A DNA stretch of 64,000 nt from Membranipora membranacea (GCA_914767715.1 OU612067.1:19595001-19659000), one strand, 5' to 3'; numbered from the stretch's first letter, positions 1 to 13,800 are shown. The notes: a model not told the origin generated them from the sequence alone. Numbers and translations are program-made.

Positions 1-268
1 AGAAGCTATCTTTGAACCTAAATTAGAGCTAAAATTGCTAGAGTGAGAAGAAACTTTGTTTTCTACGGAGGCTGACATTTTGTCAAGTCTTGCAGTGAAT
101 CAAAGTTATCAGTGTTTTGATTGGCTTATTAAACTGAAACCGCATTTAAATGTAGCGGTTTCGTTTTGTTATATGCATCATAGAAAATAATTCTTCATAG
201 ATGTTGTGTGTGTGTAGTAGTATTCTTGATAAACAGAAGATATATAATTATGTTTTAGCAAGGGAGCT

Positions 269-2411
269 ATGGAGATATTTGATCAGATTTCACCATTATG
301 TATAAATAAGGGCTTTCAACTGCACCATTTCAAGGTAGGTTTGTGTTCACTCAAGGAATAACAGGTTCACTCAATGGAGTACACTGGATTTATTATTTTG
401 AATTCACAACAATGGATTAGTAGTAATCATAAGCTATTTATTCTCACCTACCTACCTTATTTTAATTTTACAAGCACGCCTACCTACCTACCACTACCAG
501 CCTGGCCAAGAAATGTTATCTTCTTACATATATCCCAAGTTCAGAGCACTCAAGGCTATTATGCATAGATATGACTGAAATACAATAATAACAATGGAGC
601 GGTCCCATAGGCCTAATAATAGTCTTTTTTTTCTAAATATCTTAAGAGACTTGGACCAATGAACTCTCTCTTCATTGCTTGGACTCCCCTTAACTCCTGG
701 ACCTGATAAAATGACATGTATTCTCTACCGACACCAGGTGTTTATGTTGTTTTCCTTATTTTAGGTTGGCTGGTACAATGACCAAGTTGCGGAAGTTTTC
801 AAACTACCATACAGCTATGACACTGCAGCTGCGATTATACTGAGTCTCCCTGAGATGTTTGAACTAAACTTTGTACCATTTCTGAAGACTAGCCGCTGGA
901 ACAATGGAAGTGATCCACTGGATCAATCTATCGCACATTTTGTCAATGAACTGAAGCAGGTATTTAGCTATATTTCTTTTTCTCTTCAATTGTTTCCTTT
1001 GCAGTTTATGGGCCTACTGTGCATAAGACCACAGACTTCAGCTACATAAACTTGATGGATGTATAGTTTCAATCCATGTCAACTGATACAAAAAAAAGAG
1101 TCATTACAATTAGCATGACAGTACTGTGTATCCTTCATCTACTTTTTAAAAAACATTGGGCAATTAGTTCAAATAGATTTTAGAAGATTTTGGTAGACAA
1201 CAGTATTAAATACGAAAATGTTTGAAAGTCTAATTCAAGTAATTGCTTATTGGTATGTCCTGCCTGCAGACTGAGAGCCAGTATGCAGATAGAGATAAAC
1301 TTGACGCTTCTAACTAACATTTGTACTGCTGCTCATATTTATTATTGACATTGTATAATAGTATTATTATAACTATTATTATAAATTTGTATAATTTTAA
1401 TAATGTGGTTTTGTGACACAGAGTACAGCTTTGAGAGATGAGACAGTAGATACATACTATGACTATGAGATGGTAGGAGGGACTCGTAGACCGCGTGTCC
1501 TCGTACAAACAGCTGGTCATGTTGCGGGGGCCGCTTACTTTTACCAACAATCTGCAGAAATGTTAGCCTCAGATCCAAAGCAAAAGGTAATGACAAATAT
1601 TGTGCCGTGAATCTCCTTTTACATTGCTTGTCATTGAAACAGAACCTACTTTTTTACCTGAAAATTAGTGATGACAGTATAATGGTTGAATCAAAAAATG
1701 GTAATTCTTAGGAAGAGTAAGGCAGGGTTCACAGATTACCTTTTCATGCGAGCTAAGCAAGTATTGGCGAATCATCATCTCTCCAGTTATCATAATGGAG
1801 ACTTTTGAACTTGTCATTTCATATCTTCTATAATGTTAGCTGCAACATGCTTTTGAATATTCCTCGGTGTGGCTTTAATTGCTCCAAGATTTTGGCGGAT
1901 ACGCTCTGGCCTCACAAATGATATTACCCAACTTGGTATATCAATATATGAAGTTGTGTAAGTGGCATGCTCAGAAGCTGAATGGTGTACTTTCTCTACC
2001 CAATTCGATTTCTCAGCTCTTCATTAGAGGGTTTATTAAGTTTTATGGCATAAGTAAAATGTAATACTTATAATATTTATACAAAAATAGAGTATTCTGT
2101 TACAGAAGTTGTTTGGTGTAGGTATACACCCTGATTATGGAGGTTGGTTTGCGTTCCGCTCCGTTCTTATTCTACCTGAGAAAACTTTACCACCCGAGCT
2201 GAAGATGAGTGAACCACCAGACACTGTCCCAGAGTCGGATCAGATTAAACTATTAGAATTCTTCAATTATAGCTGGCAAACCGGTGAATATAGAAATATA
2301 GTAGAACCTAAATCTAAATATAGCCAATCTCAAATAGACTACTTTAACACTCCTCCAAAAGATAGGAATCCTCTCATAGAAAAACTAATCCAAGAAGGGA
2401 ATATGACTTAG
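269..2411 (+). CDS. MMACHC: MMACHC-like cobalamin processing protein, four coding exons
   Basis: Exons 269-334, 765-959, 1422-1586 and 2106-2411 join in phase 0 to give 243 aa. The family removes the upper ligand of vitamin B12 (cyanocobalamin decyanase/dealkylase, glutathione-dependent) in the cytosol and passes cobalamin on. Seen here: an N-terminal helix ending GFQLHHFKVGWYND, then LSLPEMFE, the cobalamin-pocket motif TAGHVAGAAYFYQ with its His, and GIHPDYGGWFAFR followed by FFNYSW near the C terminus. These align in order with the vertebrate protein. The vertebrate disordered Pro/Ser C-terminal tail is absent, and the protein stops soon after YFNTPPKDRNP. The ATG at 269 lies 14 bases after a tttag acceptor, so an upstream exon, non-coding or adding a few residues, is likely outside or at the left edge. 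Family identity is very secure; the exact start is less so. Confidence 0.88.
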
Positions 2412-3690
2412 CATCAAAGTTATCATGTTGTAGTTGGTGCAAGGAGTGGTTGGTGAGTGTTAAGTAATAACATGTTTAATAGTGCCAAAAAATGATCTGG
2501 GTTTTCTTTGTGTCTAGTTTCATACTCCTTAATTTTTTTTGAAAAAAAATGCATTATTTATCGGCATAATATAATGATTATGACATATTGTATATGTGTG
2601 GTAGATGAAAATATCACATACGAATCCTGCAAGCTCATTGCAGCCTGTATAAGGTATAGATCTGCTAGAAACTAGCATGTGTCAGTGTAGAGCATGGACC
2701 AGTTTCTTTCTTGTTGAGTTTTATATTATTCATACTTATTTGCCAAGATTTGTGCCATAATATACTTTGAGATTATCCAGCAGTTATTTTTCAATGTAAG
2801 GTATATTTTACTGCATTTCTACCTTTTGACATAACGAGATAAGTTCTCCCACAATAGGTGAGCATTATAGCATTGTATGTTCTATAGAACCTGATCGCAA
2901 GAAAATTTTTCGATTTATATTCAAGTTAAATAGTTATAGCTCTTTTGGTGCCTTACAACAATCGTGCACAATATTTGATCGACAGTCTCTGGGCTATGTA
3001 AATCTCATAACCAATAAATGGCAGATATTATAAAGGTTGCAAACTCGTCTGAGAATGTGAAGAGACACAAGATGGGACAACTTCTTGGTCCTGGGAAACC
3101 CTCTCTTTTCACAATTAATATGGTACGACAACTTCCACACGTCCTGGTACATTATAATTCTTTGTCTTTTCTGTTGTTGTGAGCTAATAACGTCAAATCA
3201 CAGATATATCAAACGTGACCAACAGGATGAAATGTATACCTGCCACATGTCTTACAACACTCGTCACCAGCGTCTGTTTTCATTCAGCGTAATTTTTTGT
3301 ACTGCAACCTATAAAGGTTTTTTAGCCGCGTTCAACTCACCAGATTCATTTTGTGCTTGACAACAAATGGAGTAATTTTCCCTGTGATATGTCTTCTCCT
3401 TGTCACAAGATGCCAGCAGATGGAAATATTTAACAGTGGTTATTTGTTCTGTCCCTGCATGAAAAACATTCCTAAAGATGATTGAACATTGACCCATAAA
3501 AGTATATATATATTATATATTTGAGTACTCGTTCAGTGTTTCTTTTCAGCAGTCTAAACAAATAGAATAGCGTAATTTTTCAGTTATTCAGCTCCATTCA
3601 GAATATTATTGATCAAAAAGTTGAATGCTGACTATGGATTGAATGTTTATTGAATGTGGAAGCAGTGAAGGCCATTGGTGACTGGCAGCG
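2412..3690. other. Intergenic DNA between MMACHC and the first MS4A-like gene
   Basis: Holds the MMACHC 3' UTR and presumably the promoter of the next gene. No coding exon, tRNA or clear repeat was recognised apart from a short TA-rich run near 3505-3520. Confidence 0.5.
3013..3018 (+). terminator. Possible polyadenylation signal for MMACHC
   Basis: AATAAA about 600 bases past the MMACHC stop and before the first MS4A-like gene. It is the first exact signal I found there. Distance makes assignment uncertain. Confidence 0.3.
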
Positions 3691-3699
3691 CTAGGTATT

Positions 3700-3785
3700 A
3701 AAAATTCAATCAAGTAAGATGACAATTTACAGCTAAATGTGACTGAAACAGCTGCAGCTGAATCTAATTCTGCGATAAGCAAAAG
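3700..3785 (+). other. Probable 5' non-coding exon of MS4A-like gene 1
   Basis: Sequence ending in AAAAG followed by a consensus donor gtaagt at 3786. The stretch CTGAATCTAATTCTG resembles CAGAATCTAATTTTGG just upstream of a donor (gtaagg at 10406) in the second gene copy. The coding exon starts after a ttttcag acceptor at about 4198. Inferred from paralogue comparison only. Confidence 0.35.
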
Positions 3786-4206
3786 GTAAGTTGCTTTTTG
3801 AGGCTATTTGATCTTCTGAGTACCACACGGAAGACAAATTTTGCCTTTCTACTTCAATTAACAGACTTTCATCACTCTTGGGGAAGAACCTTGATAATGC
3901 ATTTCCATAACCTAAAGAAAATTTTCAATGTTGAATGCTGTATGTATGATTGTATGGATTGAGTGTCTTGTGTCCGTAAAAAAGCCATGTTTCGACAGCT
4001 GTATTGTACTGATTTGCACTCAAGAGTATAGATTGCCAAGTGACTCCGCCAAAAGTGGTCCTAAGGCCTGTGGGGAATGCAGCAAAATTGCTAAATTGTA
4101 CCTGGTGTAGCCACTAATTACTGTAAAATTGCTGTGTTTTACAACTTATTTCCATACAACAGCCGCTTTCTACCTACACATCAATATCTAAATTTTCAGT
4201 ACTGCC

Positions 4207-7200
4207 ATGATGAACGCTCAACAGCAGAATGTGATAACCACAGGGACGACTGTCGGTGTATCACAGCCACAGGTCTATATAACTCAGCCTATACCTAGAA
4301 CTCCAGACGAGTTTAACCCAAATGCCTCATCTCAGATGCAAGCGTGAGTCTATATTCAGCTAGTTCTGCCCTCTGTTATCTACAATTTGAATCGTTGGTT
4401 GATAACCTTATCCTGTTGACACCATTCTACTATGTTCAGATTTGTTGACAGACCCAACTTTTGTGTCTATCGGTTAAATTGGTCCAATCAGCCACATCTC
4501 AATGCACTCTAATGTCAGACTTTCATGTCAGAACAAAAATGGTGGTCCACAGATGTGTGATGATTAAGTGGGAAGCTGTATAGCATTGGGAATATGCTGT
4601 ATCCAAGCTTCTTACACCAACTGAACAACTAAATTAGGCTTTATCTAATCTTTCTGTACCTACAGCTGCTCCAATTTAACCACTGACAAAAAGGATTTTA
4701 CTTGTAATTTTATTGGCAACCAAAGTCATTACATTGGAAATGTTTTGCACTCAGTGCCAGAACAAAAGAAACAGAAAGGAAATATTTATATATCATTAAT
4801 GATGTTGATCAAGTGGATAACAAGTTATATAGCAATGTTTTGAATGAGCTGAACTTCTTTTTCGATCTCAAATGTAGTGTTTAAGAATTGTAAGTAATAT
4901 ACACTTTTGGTGGCAATTTACCACAATAACGGGAATGACTGAAAATGCCGGCAACTAAGATCAAATTTGTTCTAGGGAACGATATCCAACGTACGATGTT
5001 ACATTAACCCGATATCTCTCTTTGTTACAGGCTGTCAGGACTACAGATCACTATGGGTCTAAGTAGTATTATATGTGCCATAGTTCTGTATTCACTTGAA
5101 CCGAGGGATGACCAGGGCGCTGAGGCTATAACATACATCAGTCATGGTATCTGGATGGGTCTGATTGTAAGTGAAATACTCCCATTTTGTTTTTTTTTTG
5201 GGTTTTGTGTTTCACAGAAAGCAGTAGTTTTAATCTCATTTAGCATATAATCCCTGCCTCCCTGCCTCCCTCTTTCCACCTCCCTTTCTGCTTCTCCCTT
5301 GGCTTCCCTCTCTGCCCCTCTCACTACCGTACGCAATAAACTTTGTGCCAAAAAGGTAATATCAATCCGTCATATCAGCTGGTTAGAGGCATGACCTGTA
5401 ACACTTAAGTGGTAGTCTTCCTGGGTTCGAATCCGTTTGCCGTCCGCACACAACTAGGCTCTGTGCTCAGACTTGCCTGCAGAGTTAGAGTAACTTGGTT
5501 CTGAAAACAGCCGCTGTACCTTAAACTCCCAGTCTCCGGGCTGCAACAGAACCTTGTGATTTGAACCAACATTAACCCACTTATTTTTATAACACATATT
5601 TTTTGTGTTCAATCGAGTAATTGAAAACATGACTTTATATTATGTGTTCATAAAAAATGGCAGTTTGATGCTCACCATAAGGCTCTTTTTTTAGTTCTGA
5701 ATTATTGCGCGTTTTATTCTATTGCTTTCTTCTTTTGTAGTTCATATTGTGTGGAGGCCTAGGAATGTGCGCTGCAACCTCAAAGAAGTCATCCTTGGTT
5801 AGTATATTAATTGGCCCAATTCATTATGTGTCTGTTCCTTTCTTGGGAAAACTTCATCAGGGATTAGGAACACAACGACCAAAACCATGAATTTTATTAT
5901 AATACAAGCATAGCTCTCAGTAAACTGTTCGATCAGTTAGATCAGTTGGGGAACTGTCTGGGAACATATCATTCAAAATTGAAAATTAAAGAGAAAGGTA
6001 TTTGTTGTAGCAGTAGCGAGGATTTTGCCATAAATGTTGTGCTTATTCCTACTCAAAGATCCAAACAGGCTTTTCTTTTGTAAAATGAAGAATCAGCTGT
6101 TTCAAGTGACTGGTTTTATTACATCATATATGATGTTGTTCAACCTACCTCTTGTTCCAAATAAAGCAAATATGCAAATCGATCGAAGGCAGTAACATGT
6201 CATTGCCGGCTTACCACCTTCTGAGTCAAACCCCGCCGCCCTTCCATGATTTAACCGAGTTATTCGTTACATTTTAGATTTCTGCAGTGATGGTTCTGAA
6301 CATCATAACCTGCTCTATATTCAGCTTGATCTGGATCTCACTCTCCGGTGTTGGACTTGTCTTCACCTTTATAAATGAATGTTCCACTAAATCCTACACG
6401 GTAAGTTATCCAAATAATAATAAGAAAAATAATCATATGTTTTTCACTAAAAATATTGATGTTGCAGATTTACCTTTTCCGGTTCCTTGCTCTTCTCCCA
6501 TCCTTAACGCCAACCACCCATGTTTGAGGTAGGGATCCCTCTGCCTTTTGCAGTTCTAGTATAAATACGCTGTGATAATTTGTTCATGTTAGTTTTTCGA
6601 GTCAGATTTATTACAAGACACTTTCCTGTAAGGGTGTGTCTCATATTGAGTTTCAGCCGCTCAATCTCATGATAAGCTATTTGGTGTCTGGGTTTGATGT
6701 CTGGGTTTGATGTAATTATTCAGGTGTCTGTGTACGAGCCTGGCTACTACGATAGTTACTGGGGGTGTGATGATAACCCTAACGGGTGGGGAGAGATAAA
6801 CTGCGGTTGGAGGTCTGAGTGGGTTGATGACGGCTACTGGAGAACAGACTACAGAACAGAAGAGATCTGTAATGAGGACGGAGTAAGTGTTGCAAATTAC
6901 TAATTCCTGAGATACATTGAACATTCTGGTTAATGGGTTAAATGCGGGTTTAAATGGCATGTATGTCTCTGTCCGAAGACTGAGAAATAAAGGTGCCTTA
7001 AGAACGCGGCCGTCACATTCGTTGCAACGTTTTTCTCAGTTTGCAGGCACACCTGGGGCGTCAATTGTGCCCAGTAGTTGGTAGACTGCAGCTGGATTTG
7101 AACCCAAGACCTCCAACATTTGTTCATTGAAGGGCAGGAGTTCCAATCAGCTGAGCTACCTGCCCAACCTCACCACTGTAAACTTATAAATTGATTGCAT

Positions 7201-8982
7201 GGTGTACAGAAATCTCTGTGAAGTCATGTTGTTGGCCTATTAGTTGGAGGTCACATACAAACCTCAACAGTCTGTTATTGTTCACACAAAAATAACATGA
7301 AGTCGCAGAGTCAGTCCTATGTTATTTTCTGTTGTACTGGTATTATCCTACAATACTAGGGTTCTATTGTGGGATTATTGACAGCACTTCGTACCTCCAG
7401 CTCTCTGAACACCCAAACAACAGCTCTAGTTTCTCAAGATAACTTATTATATTGTCTGTAGATATCAACTGTCTTCCACGCAATGTTTGGAATACTCACT
7501 GTGTTCGCAACAATTGAGTTTATCATCGCCATCTGGATTAGTGCTCTGTGCTGTGGAGCTGTATGTCGGTGCTGTAAGACTCGGGTCCTACCTTCGGTAA
7601 GACAACTTCACTTGTATTTTGATTGTACCAACTTCAAGCACTAGTGTTAGACTGTATGCAACATACTCAACTTCAGTTCATTGCTGTGTGGTGGCATGTT
7701 GATTGTATTTTGTAGGCAGCATATATTTACAGCTGTTAACCATTAACCATTAAGGTAGCATCGAGGATAGCTCATCACCACATTTGATCAAACTATTCCT
7801 AAAGAAAAACTTATCAAGTATAGGAGTTGTCCATTCAATTCACAAGGCGAGACAATTTGACACAACAAGCTTGGCTGAATTCTCAGAAACATCATTAATG
7901 GCGATTTATTCTGGGTTTTCTGAAAGTTTAAAGCTAATAATGGTTACCGTTAAATACTCTCCTATATACTATACAATATTGTTGAAATTAAGACATAAGA
8001 AGTAACAAGATGAGGAAATTTCAACAATAATATAATAATGACTGACAGCTGCTGGTACTATATATGTCCTATTCATATATTTTTTTCAATTTTATTACAT
8101 TTTAAGGTTCAGTATGTGAACACACAGGTACAGCCATCTATGGTCATACAGCAGTCAACACAGAGTACACCCCAGGAGACGGCTTATCCATCAGCTTCAC
8201 CTGCTTCTCCATCTGTACCTGTGGGATATCACCAACCATACGCTGTCAGCAATCTATACCCTCCACTGTACGGCTACGCAGCTAATCCATGTAAGTATTG
8301 TGAGGATCCTGAATTATCTCAATTTTATACTCATGATAGGTATAAACCGTTGAATTCAATATCTGGAATAGCATCATTAGCTCTCATTCGCCAAACATGG
8401 GGCTTGCAAACAAAGCCAGTCCCGAATAGCAATCTAGAAAAGCTCAAATCACCGGCATTAAAGGCATTTTATTACCGTTTGCAGTTTTGTAAACAAGTCA
8501 ATTTCCCAGGGTACATATTTAATTCTAGTGGGGACAGCCAATCAAAACGTCAGATGTCAGATGAGTCCCTGTGTTGTGTGTTCTAACCTGATGATGTCAT
8601 GATAATATTTCCGTTCCACGAGAAGAATTCAATTCAGTGGTATAAACTTTATATATTTAGTGTTTGTAATTGTGATATCATTAAATCCTAAGATTTTTTA
8701 GAAAATGTTGCTGTTGCGTGATTGAAAAAATAAAATTACTGCTGATCTCCAAAACTTTTGTTTACTTCTCTAGATGGTGTGGTGCCCCAGCAGCATGTTG
8801 GATATTATCAGTCAGCTCCTGCTGTATATCAGCAGCAGCCTCAGATGTATCCTCAGCCAGTCGGCATTCACACACCAGCTCCAGCTCAGCCTGCTGTGCT
8901 GATGGGGACAATGCCCACTGCACCACCGCCTCCACAGGGAAACCATCTACCACCGACAAGCACCCAACAAGCTCCATCCTAA
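4207..8982 (+). CDS. MS4A/CD20-like four-transmembrane protein, tandem copy 1
   Basis: Eight exons: 4207-4343, 5031-5166, 5741-5797, 6278-6400, 6724-6882, 7462-7596, 8107-8290, 8774-8982 (379 aa; a second ATG follows immediately). TM1 begins LSGLQITMG, TM2 has GIWMGLIFILCGGLGM, TM3 follows ATSKKSSL, and TM4 contains FIIAIWISALCCGAV. This spacing and the G-L-Q-I-x-x-G and GxLxxxA-xK patterns match the MS4A (CD20-like) superfamily, whose members are plasma-membrane or endosomal four-pass proteins acting as receptor or channel partners. Loop 2 (exons 4-5) has four Cys and many Tyr/Trp/Asp. TM4 is followed by a Cys cluster (CCGAVCRCC), a palmitoylation candidate. The cytoplasmic tail is Pro/Gln/Tyr-rich and includes PPLY in exon 7. 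Introns 2 and 5 each carry a tRNA-derived SINE. Function beyond the family is unknown. Confidence 0.8.
5250..5330 (+). repeat. Pyrimidine (CT) tract in intron 2 of MS4A-like gene 1
   Basis: Runs of CCTGCCTCCCT followed by mixed C/T for about 75 bases. Low-complexity polypyrimidine sequence inside an intron; no further role is visible. Confidence 0.6.
5375..5590 (+). mobile_element. tRNA-derived SINE, family 1, copy a
   Basis: Has a tRNA-like head with an A-box-like region (AGCTGGTTAGAGGC), a B box (GGGTTCGAATCC) and a tRNA-unrelated body with CTTGCCTGCAGAGTTAGAG and a 3' part containing CAGTCTCCGG and ACCTTGTGATT. The same order of blocks is found at 6925-7166 (minus), 48855-49087 (plus) and 54688-54912 (plus). 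Lies in intron 2 of MS4A-like gene 1. Confidence 0.72.
6925..7166 (-). mobile_element. tRNA-derived SINE, family 1, copy b
   Basis: Read on the minus strand it starts GGGCAGGTAGCTCAGCTGAT (A-box region), has B box GGGTTCAAATCC, then CTACTGGGCACAATTGACGC, GCCTGCAAACTGAGA and CAGTCTTCGGACAGAGACA. It is the clearest full-length member of the family with copy c. Located in intron 5 of MS4A-like gene 1, opposite to the gene. Confidence 0.78.
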
Positions 8983-10215
8983 ACTGCTACAATTCAGTAG
9001 CCTGGTAATACAGTCTGAACATGTGTTACATTGCAGTTACTACAAACATGTGTTTGGTAGAAGCGCTTTGAGTGACTAGCTATGAGATTACTTGGTTCAA
9101 GGCATTTTTACTCTGTATCTAGACCGGGCTAGCTTTTCGTTCTGGCAAAGGGGATGCCGTCCCTATCACCCTATCGTTCAATACGATATATTTTACCCAA
9201 TCTACAAACATCAATAACTCATTCATAATTGCCTTCTCCTGCTCATTAATTTCATTGGAAACTCCATACCATAATATAAACATATTTTTGTAAAAATATA
9301 TATTTAATACATAAAGATGTTATGAATGTTGCGGTGTAGTGTACTTGATTCAAATTGAAACCAATATAGCTCTCACTTTCCACTGCTTTTTACAGAAGGC
9401 TTAAGACTACTAATATTAGACTGAATATTGCTCAATTGGGCGAATCCATTACCTTGAACAACACAAAAGCTATCTTTTCTATTCAAGAGCGCATGCTCTT
9501 TTTCTGTGATGTTAGGTAAATTCGGCGCCCTTGGTATCTATATTAAATAATCAATAATTAATCAATGGAAATCATAGGGAATTCCAACTGAATCCAACTT
9601 GAATTCAAGTTGTCTCCCTATTACCATTGAGGAGATAATTCTAAGCTTCAACCAATATTATTTCTATTTATAACTTCAAATTTTGACCGAGGAGAGTAAT
9701 GAGTGAGTGTTTGGAATCTTCAAGTTGTTAAATTCTTAGATGCTAATATCTTTCAGACTCACTCACCATTGTCCATGCAAAGGCCTAAACAAATTTTTAT
9801 TGAAAATTGCACCACGATGTACACATTGATAAAACTACTCAGATCAGCAATAAAAGGAAAAAAAATTAAATGAATACTGGTGTTAAAATCAAGACAAGTT
9901 AGGATCCTCGGTGCTGAAGGGGGAAGAATATTCTCTACCATTTTGATATGATGCACATTCAAACTGATAATGTAAATAATTACTGATGAAAAGGGGGTAT
10001 ATAAGGCCAAGTCAACGTAAAGTGATAACCCAACAATATCAGTATCATCGGGCTGTTTAACCTATTATTTTGACTGCAGAAATCCTAGATTTTGTCTGGC
10101 CAATAAAATCAATTGAGTCATTATATTCCAATGCATGGACAATGTACTTTTTCACAATATAATTTGTTATTTGGTCAGTTGGCAGTTTTGATACACATTT
10201 TAAGCTCTATTAAGA
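8983..10215. other. Intergenic DNA between MS4A-like copies 1 and 2
   Basis: The first ~150 bases are 3' UTR: they retain scattered similarity to the 3' flanks of copies 2 and 3 (for example GAGATTACTT versus AAGATTACTT). The rest is AT-rich with no recognised gene. Confidence 0.45.
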
Positions 10216-10217
10216 GT

Positions 10218-10290
10218 TATTGATTGAATGAGTGAATACTAATATCATGGCTTATATCATTGTATTGTTGTGGCAGCAGCAAACAAATAT
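10218..10290 (+). promoter_or_regulatory. Conserved upstream block of MS4A-like copy 2
   Basis: TTGATTGAATGAGTGAATAC at 10219 matches the block at 21248 upstream of copy 3 in 17 of these 20 bases. Further on, TGGCAGCAGCAAACAAA matches TGGCAGTGGCAAACAAA. The block lies just before the predicted 5' exon of copy 2 (donor at 10406), so it is the likely shared promoter or first exon. Role inferred from conservation. Confidence 0.4.
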
Positions 10291-10319
10291 CAGGTAGCTG
10301 CCAGCTGAGGTACTGAACG

Positions 10320-10405
10320 GTTGATTAAATAAGCCGACAAACGGCAGCCATTAATGGCTGAAAGAGTCGCGTAGCAGAATCTAATTTTGGAAGAATATAA
10401 GGAAG
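10320..10405 (+). other. Probable 5' non-coding exon of MS4A-like gene 2
   Basis: Ends in GGAAG before a gtaagg donor at 10406, with CAGAATCTAATTTTGG shared in part with the corresponding exon of copy 1. The next exon begins after tttgtag at 10820 and carries 29 bases of leader before the ATG. Confidence 0.35.
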
Positions 10406-10849
10406 GTAAGGTGATCATCTGTGATCTTATCACACTTGATGTATTGTCTGTTCTTTAAAATTTATCAGACATCTTTATTTCTAGTCCAAGTTGAATCGCT
10501 GAATAGCTGATATAGCTTAGTAATGATGTTGCGCTGTTAACATTGGTCAGAGATGATGTTAGCAAACGACCAATTAGCAAACTGACAGGGTTTAAGTTCA
10601 ATGCGATGTGAGTGTGACATTTTCAATCCAAAGACAACTCTCGTTGGATATTTCAAAACAAAACACTCAGGTTCTCAAAGATTGGTGGGTTTTAATCTGA
10701 TGAGGTGTTTAGAAATATTGGCGAATGATACGATTGTCTCCAGAAGTATAGGTATAGGTATATTAACTCCCCTGTGTCCTCGACCAACATTGTTCACATC
10801 GCATCTTTTCCTATTTGTAGGGCCAGAATCTGACATAAAGGCAGAGATC

Positions 10850-13800
10850 ATGAACACACAGCAGCAGAATGTTCTGTCCACAGGGGTGGCTGTGGGTCTA
10901 CATCAGCCTCAGATCCTCATATCACAGCCTAGTCCGAGATCTCCAGACGAATTCAAACCCAGCTCTTCTTCTCAGATGAAGGGGTGAGTGAAATTTCACT
11001 CATTGCCTTGAGGTTTTTCTCAACTGTCTGCGGATAAACCTGGACCACGTTTGACCCAGTAATTGCTTCATTCGGAATGGCTTCCCCCCTCCCACTGATT
11101 AGTCGGAGCTCATCAGTGGAAGGGTAGCACACCTCAAGGCAGACAAACTTGAGCTAGTAGGATAAAAGATCTATCATGGATTCAACCAGAGATTTTTCAA
11201 GCCAATTCAATCCTATGTTAACATATTACAAAGTTGTCTTTTGATTGTTTCAGGTTATCTGGACTGCAAATCACTATGGGGATACTTAGTATTATATTTG
11301 CTATAGTTCTGTATTCGCTCGAACCATGGGATGACCAGGGTGCTGATGCTATAACATATATCAGTCATGGTATCTGGATGGGTCTGATTGTAAGTACATT
11401 ACCACATAAAAAGTGTGAAATTATTGCTTCTACGATCTCTAGACTTAGGGACAGAATATTAAATAAAAAGACAAACCCAGCACTAGATCGTGATCGTGTA
11501 CCCCTAGCATTCATCGTCAAATTTCCACCGTCATAGCGTTCTATCTTGGTACTTGCGGAGCTGGCCAAAGAATGCCTGATGTTCGATCTCTTTTTCCAAC
11601 ACCTATAAAATACTAAATACATGTAAAGTTATATATGTATTATATAATTGTATATATTATATATGTATATATATTGTATATATTAGATATTTCCACATCA
11701 TACCCAAGTGGGCTGCTAGCCTTCAGTGTCATGTTTTTTATTTTTGTAGCTCATCTTGGATGGGGGACTTGGGGCGTGCTCCGCCACATCAAAGAACTCC
11801 TGTTTGGTAAGTCTATGATATGATTTTTAAAACAAAACATTCAGGGTTTAATCCATAGAAACTATGGTATATACATGTGGTACATTATAGCTATTCCTAT
11901 ATTACATAGCCCAAAGTGAAGTTTTGTGAGACATTAATTTTAATGATCTCATAGTTATTTTCCTTTCACCAATTTCTTTCTCTGCAGCGACTTGTTATTG
12001 TTTTATCGACTTTGGCTGGCTCAACAAAATTGGCTAAATAACTTTGTCCACACGGTACTTCTTCGACATTCTCTACCGCGGCCACTCCTCTCCGTCACAT
12101 TCAAACTTTTATATATTGTATCCACCGATGTTTCACTTACTGGGTAATTCCATGGATGAATGTGGGTAATTCCTTCTGAGACCCCTCCCAAGAAGCTTGT
12201 CAATTATCTTGTTTTTTTTGCGGTTACATTTCAGATAACTGCAGTGATGGTCCTGAATATTATGACATGCTCCATATTCAGCTTGTCTTGGGTCTCGCTT
12301 TCCAGCATTGGGCTAATCATGACCTCTGATGGTGAATGTCATGACGAGCTGTACACCGTAAGTTTCAACGAATTAGTCATCATGCAAAAGTAATTTCTAT
12401 TCTGGACCAGTAGCCTTGGCAGGCTGTCGGAGATGTGTGGTTGGGTCCACCACCCATCCCGACAGCTTGAACAAGGATGTTGAAAACAGGAAAGGGTCAG
12501 GAAACATGACTTTCAAGAGTTCAACACTCTTTGCTTTTATCAGCGAAAGTTGACAGGCTCTGTCTACTTTTATCCGGCCTCATATTGTGTAGCAGAAAAA
12601 AGTGCTAGTTCCTCTTCTGCGGTATGTTTAAACACTTATTACCAGTATTACAAAGACAATCAATTTGGTAGTTGGAGTGTTGAAATACAATTCTGGCTGT
12701 GTTTAATACTCTTCACAGTACTTACAGCCCGCAATACAATTAGGAAATCGCTGACTTAGAATGTAAACGTCCAAATTATCAGGATTATCAGGATGATATG
12801 TTATACAACCATATACAGCGTAAATTCCACACAAGCCTTATACTCCCATATGCGTCATACCTCTACATTACCTATATGGTTGTATAATCTTGAGGGATAC
12901 ACTGCAAATTATAAATGGCCTTCTCTGTGGACTATATCTATGTAAAACAATGCAAAATTGAAACTGCAATGGTTAAATGACATTCTGAAACATGGGAAGT
13001 CTTCCTAATTGTAGTGACATTAAACCCAAAATCAAATTTAAATTTTATCATATAGGACGTTTGCATTTTAGGGCAGCAAAATCTTGACTGAAACATTTTC
13101 TTTGAAAACTACAATGCCAAATACTCCAGGATTGTTACATAATTGCATTAAATGATTTAACAGGTACAGGTGTATGAGGACGGTTACTGGGATTACACTT
13201 ACGACTGTGATTGGGACTGGTGGAATGGTAACGTCTGCGGCTGGAATAATCATTGGGTGGAGGGTTCCTGGACAACTGACTACAGATACAGAGAAGTTTG
13301 CAACGAGGACGGTGTATGTGTAGCTAAGCTAAGCTTTTATTCATTATCTTTCCATGCTTCGAAAGAATTGTCTTCTCCCGAATCAAAAGAAGAATGCTTA
13401 CGATTTCAATTAAGATAAAACTTCAAAAAAGAATCCAGACCTCCTGCATTGAAGTCTTTGTTTCTATCCATTCATCTATGCCGCTGATACAAATGACGGT
13501 TTCCCAATTCGAATGAAGAAATGCGAACAGAAATTCACTTAATTGCTATTCCCATGCATCGATTAGCCTTAAAATCAACTTCACGTCAACATATGGAAAC
13601 ATAGCTTGATTATCCGCTATCCTGAACACATAACTGTCTAATCTGTCAATACAAGGAGTAAGAGGGGGTTACTCCCTTATTACTCTATAGTCAATATAAT
13701 GCACTGATATAAATAAGCAGAAGGCTCTCCTGTTTTTTGCTTTATTGATGGAAAAATGGAAGGAGGCAAGAGGATAGGTCGTAATATTCAAAAGAATGAG

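Noticed and set aside
8038-8586. Single 182-codon exon in MS4A-like gene 1
   Set aside because: Only 8107-8290 matches the paralogues; the remainder is intron read-through on both sides.
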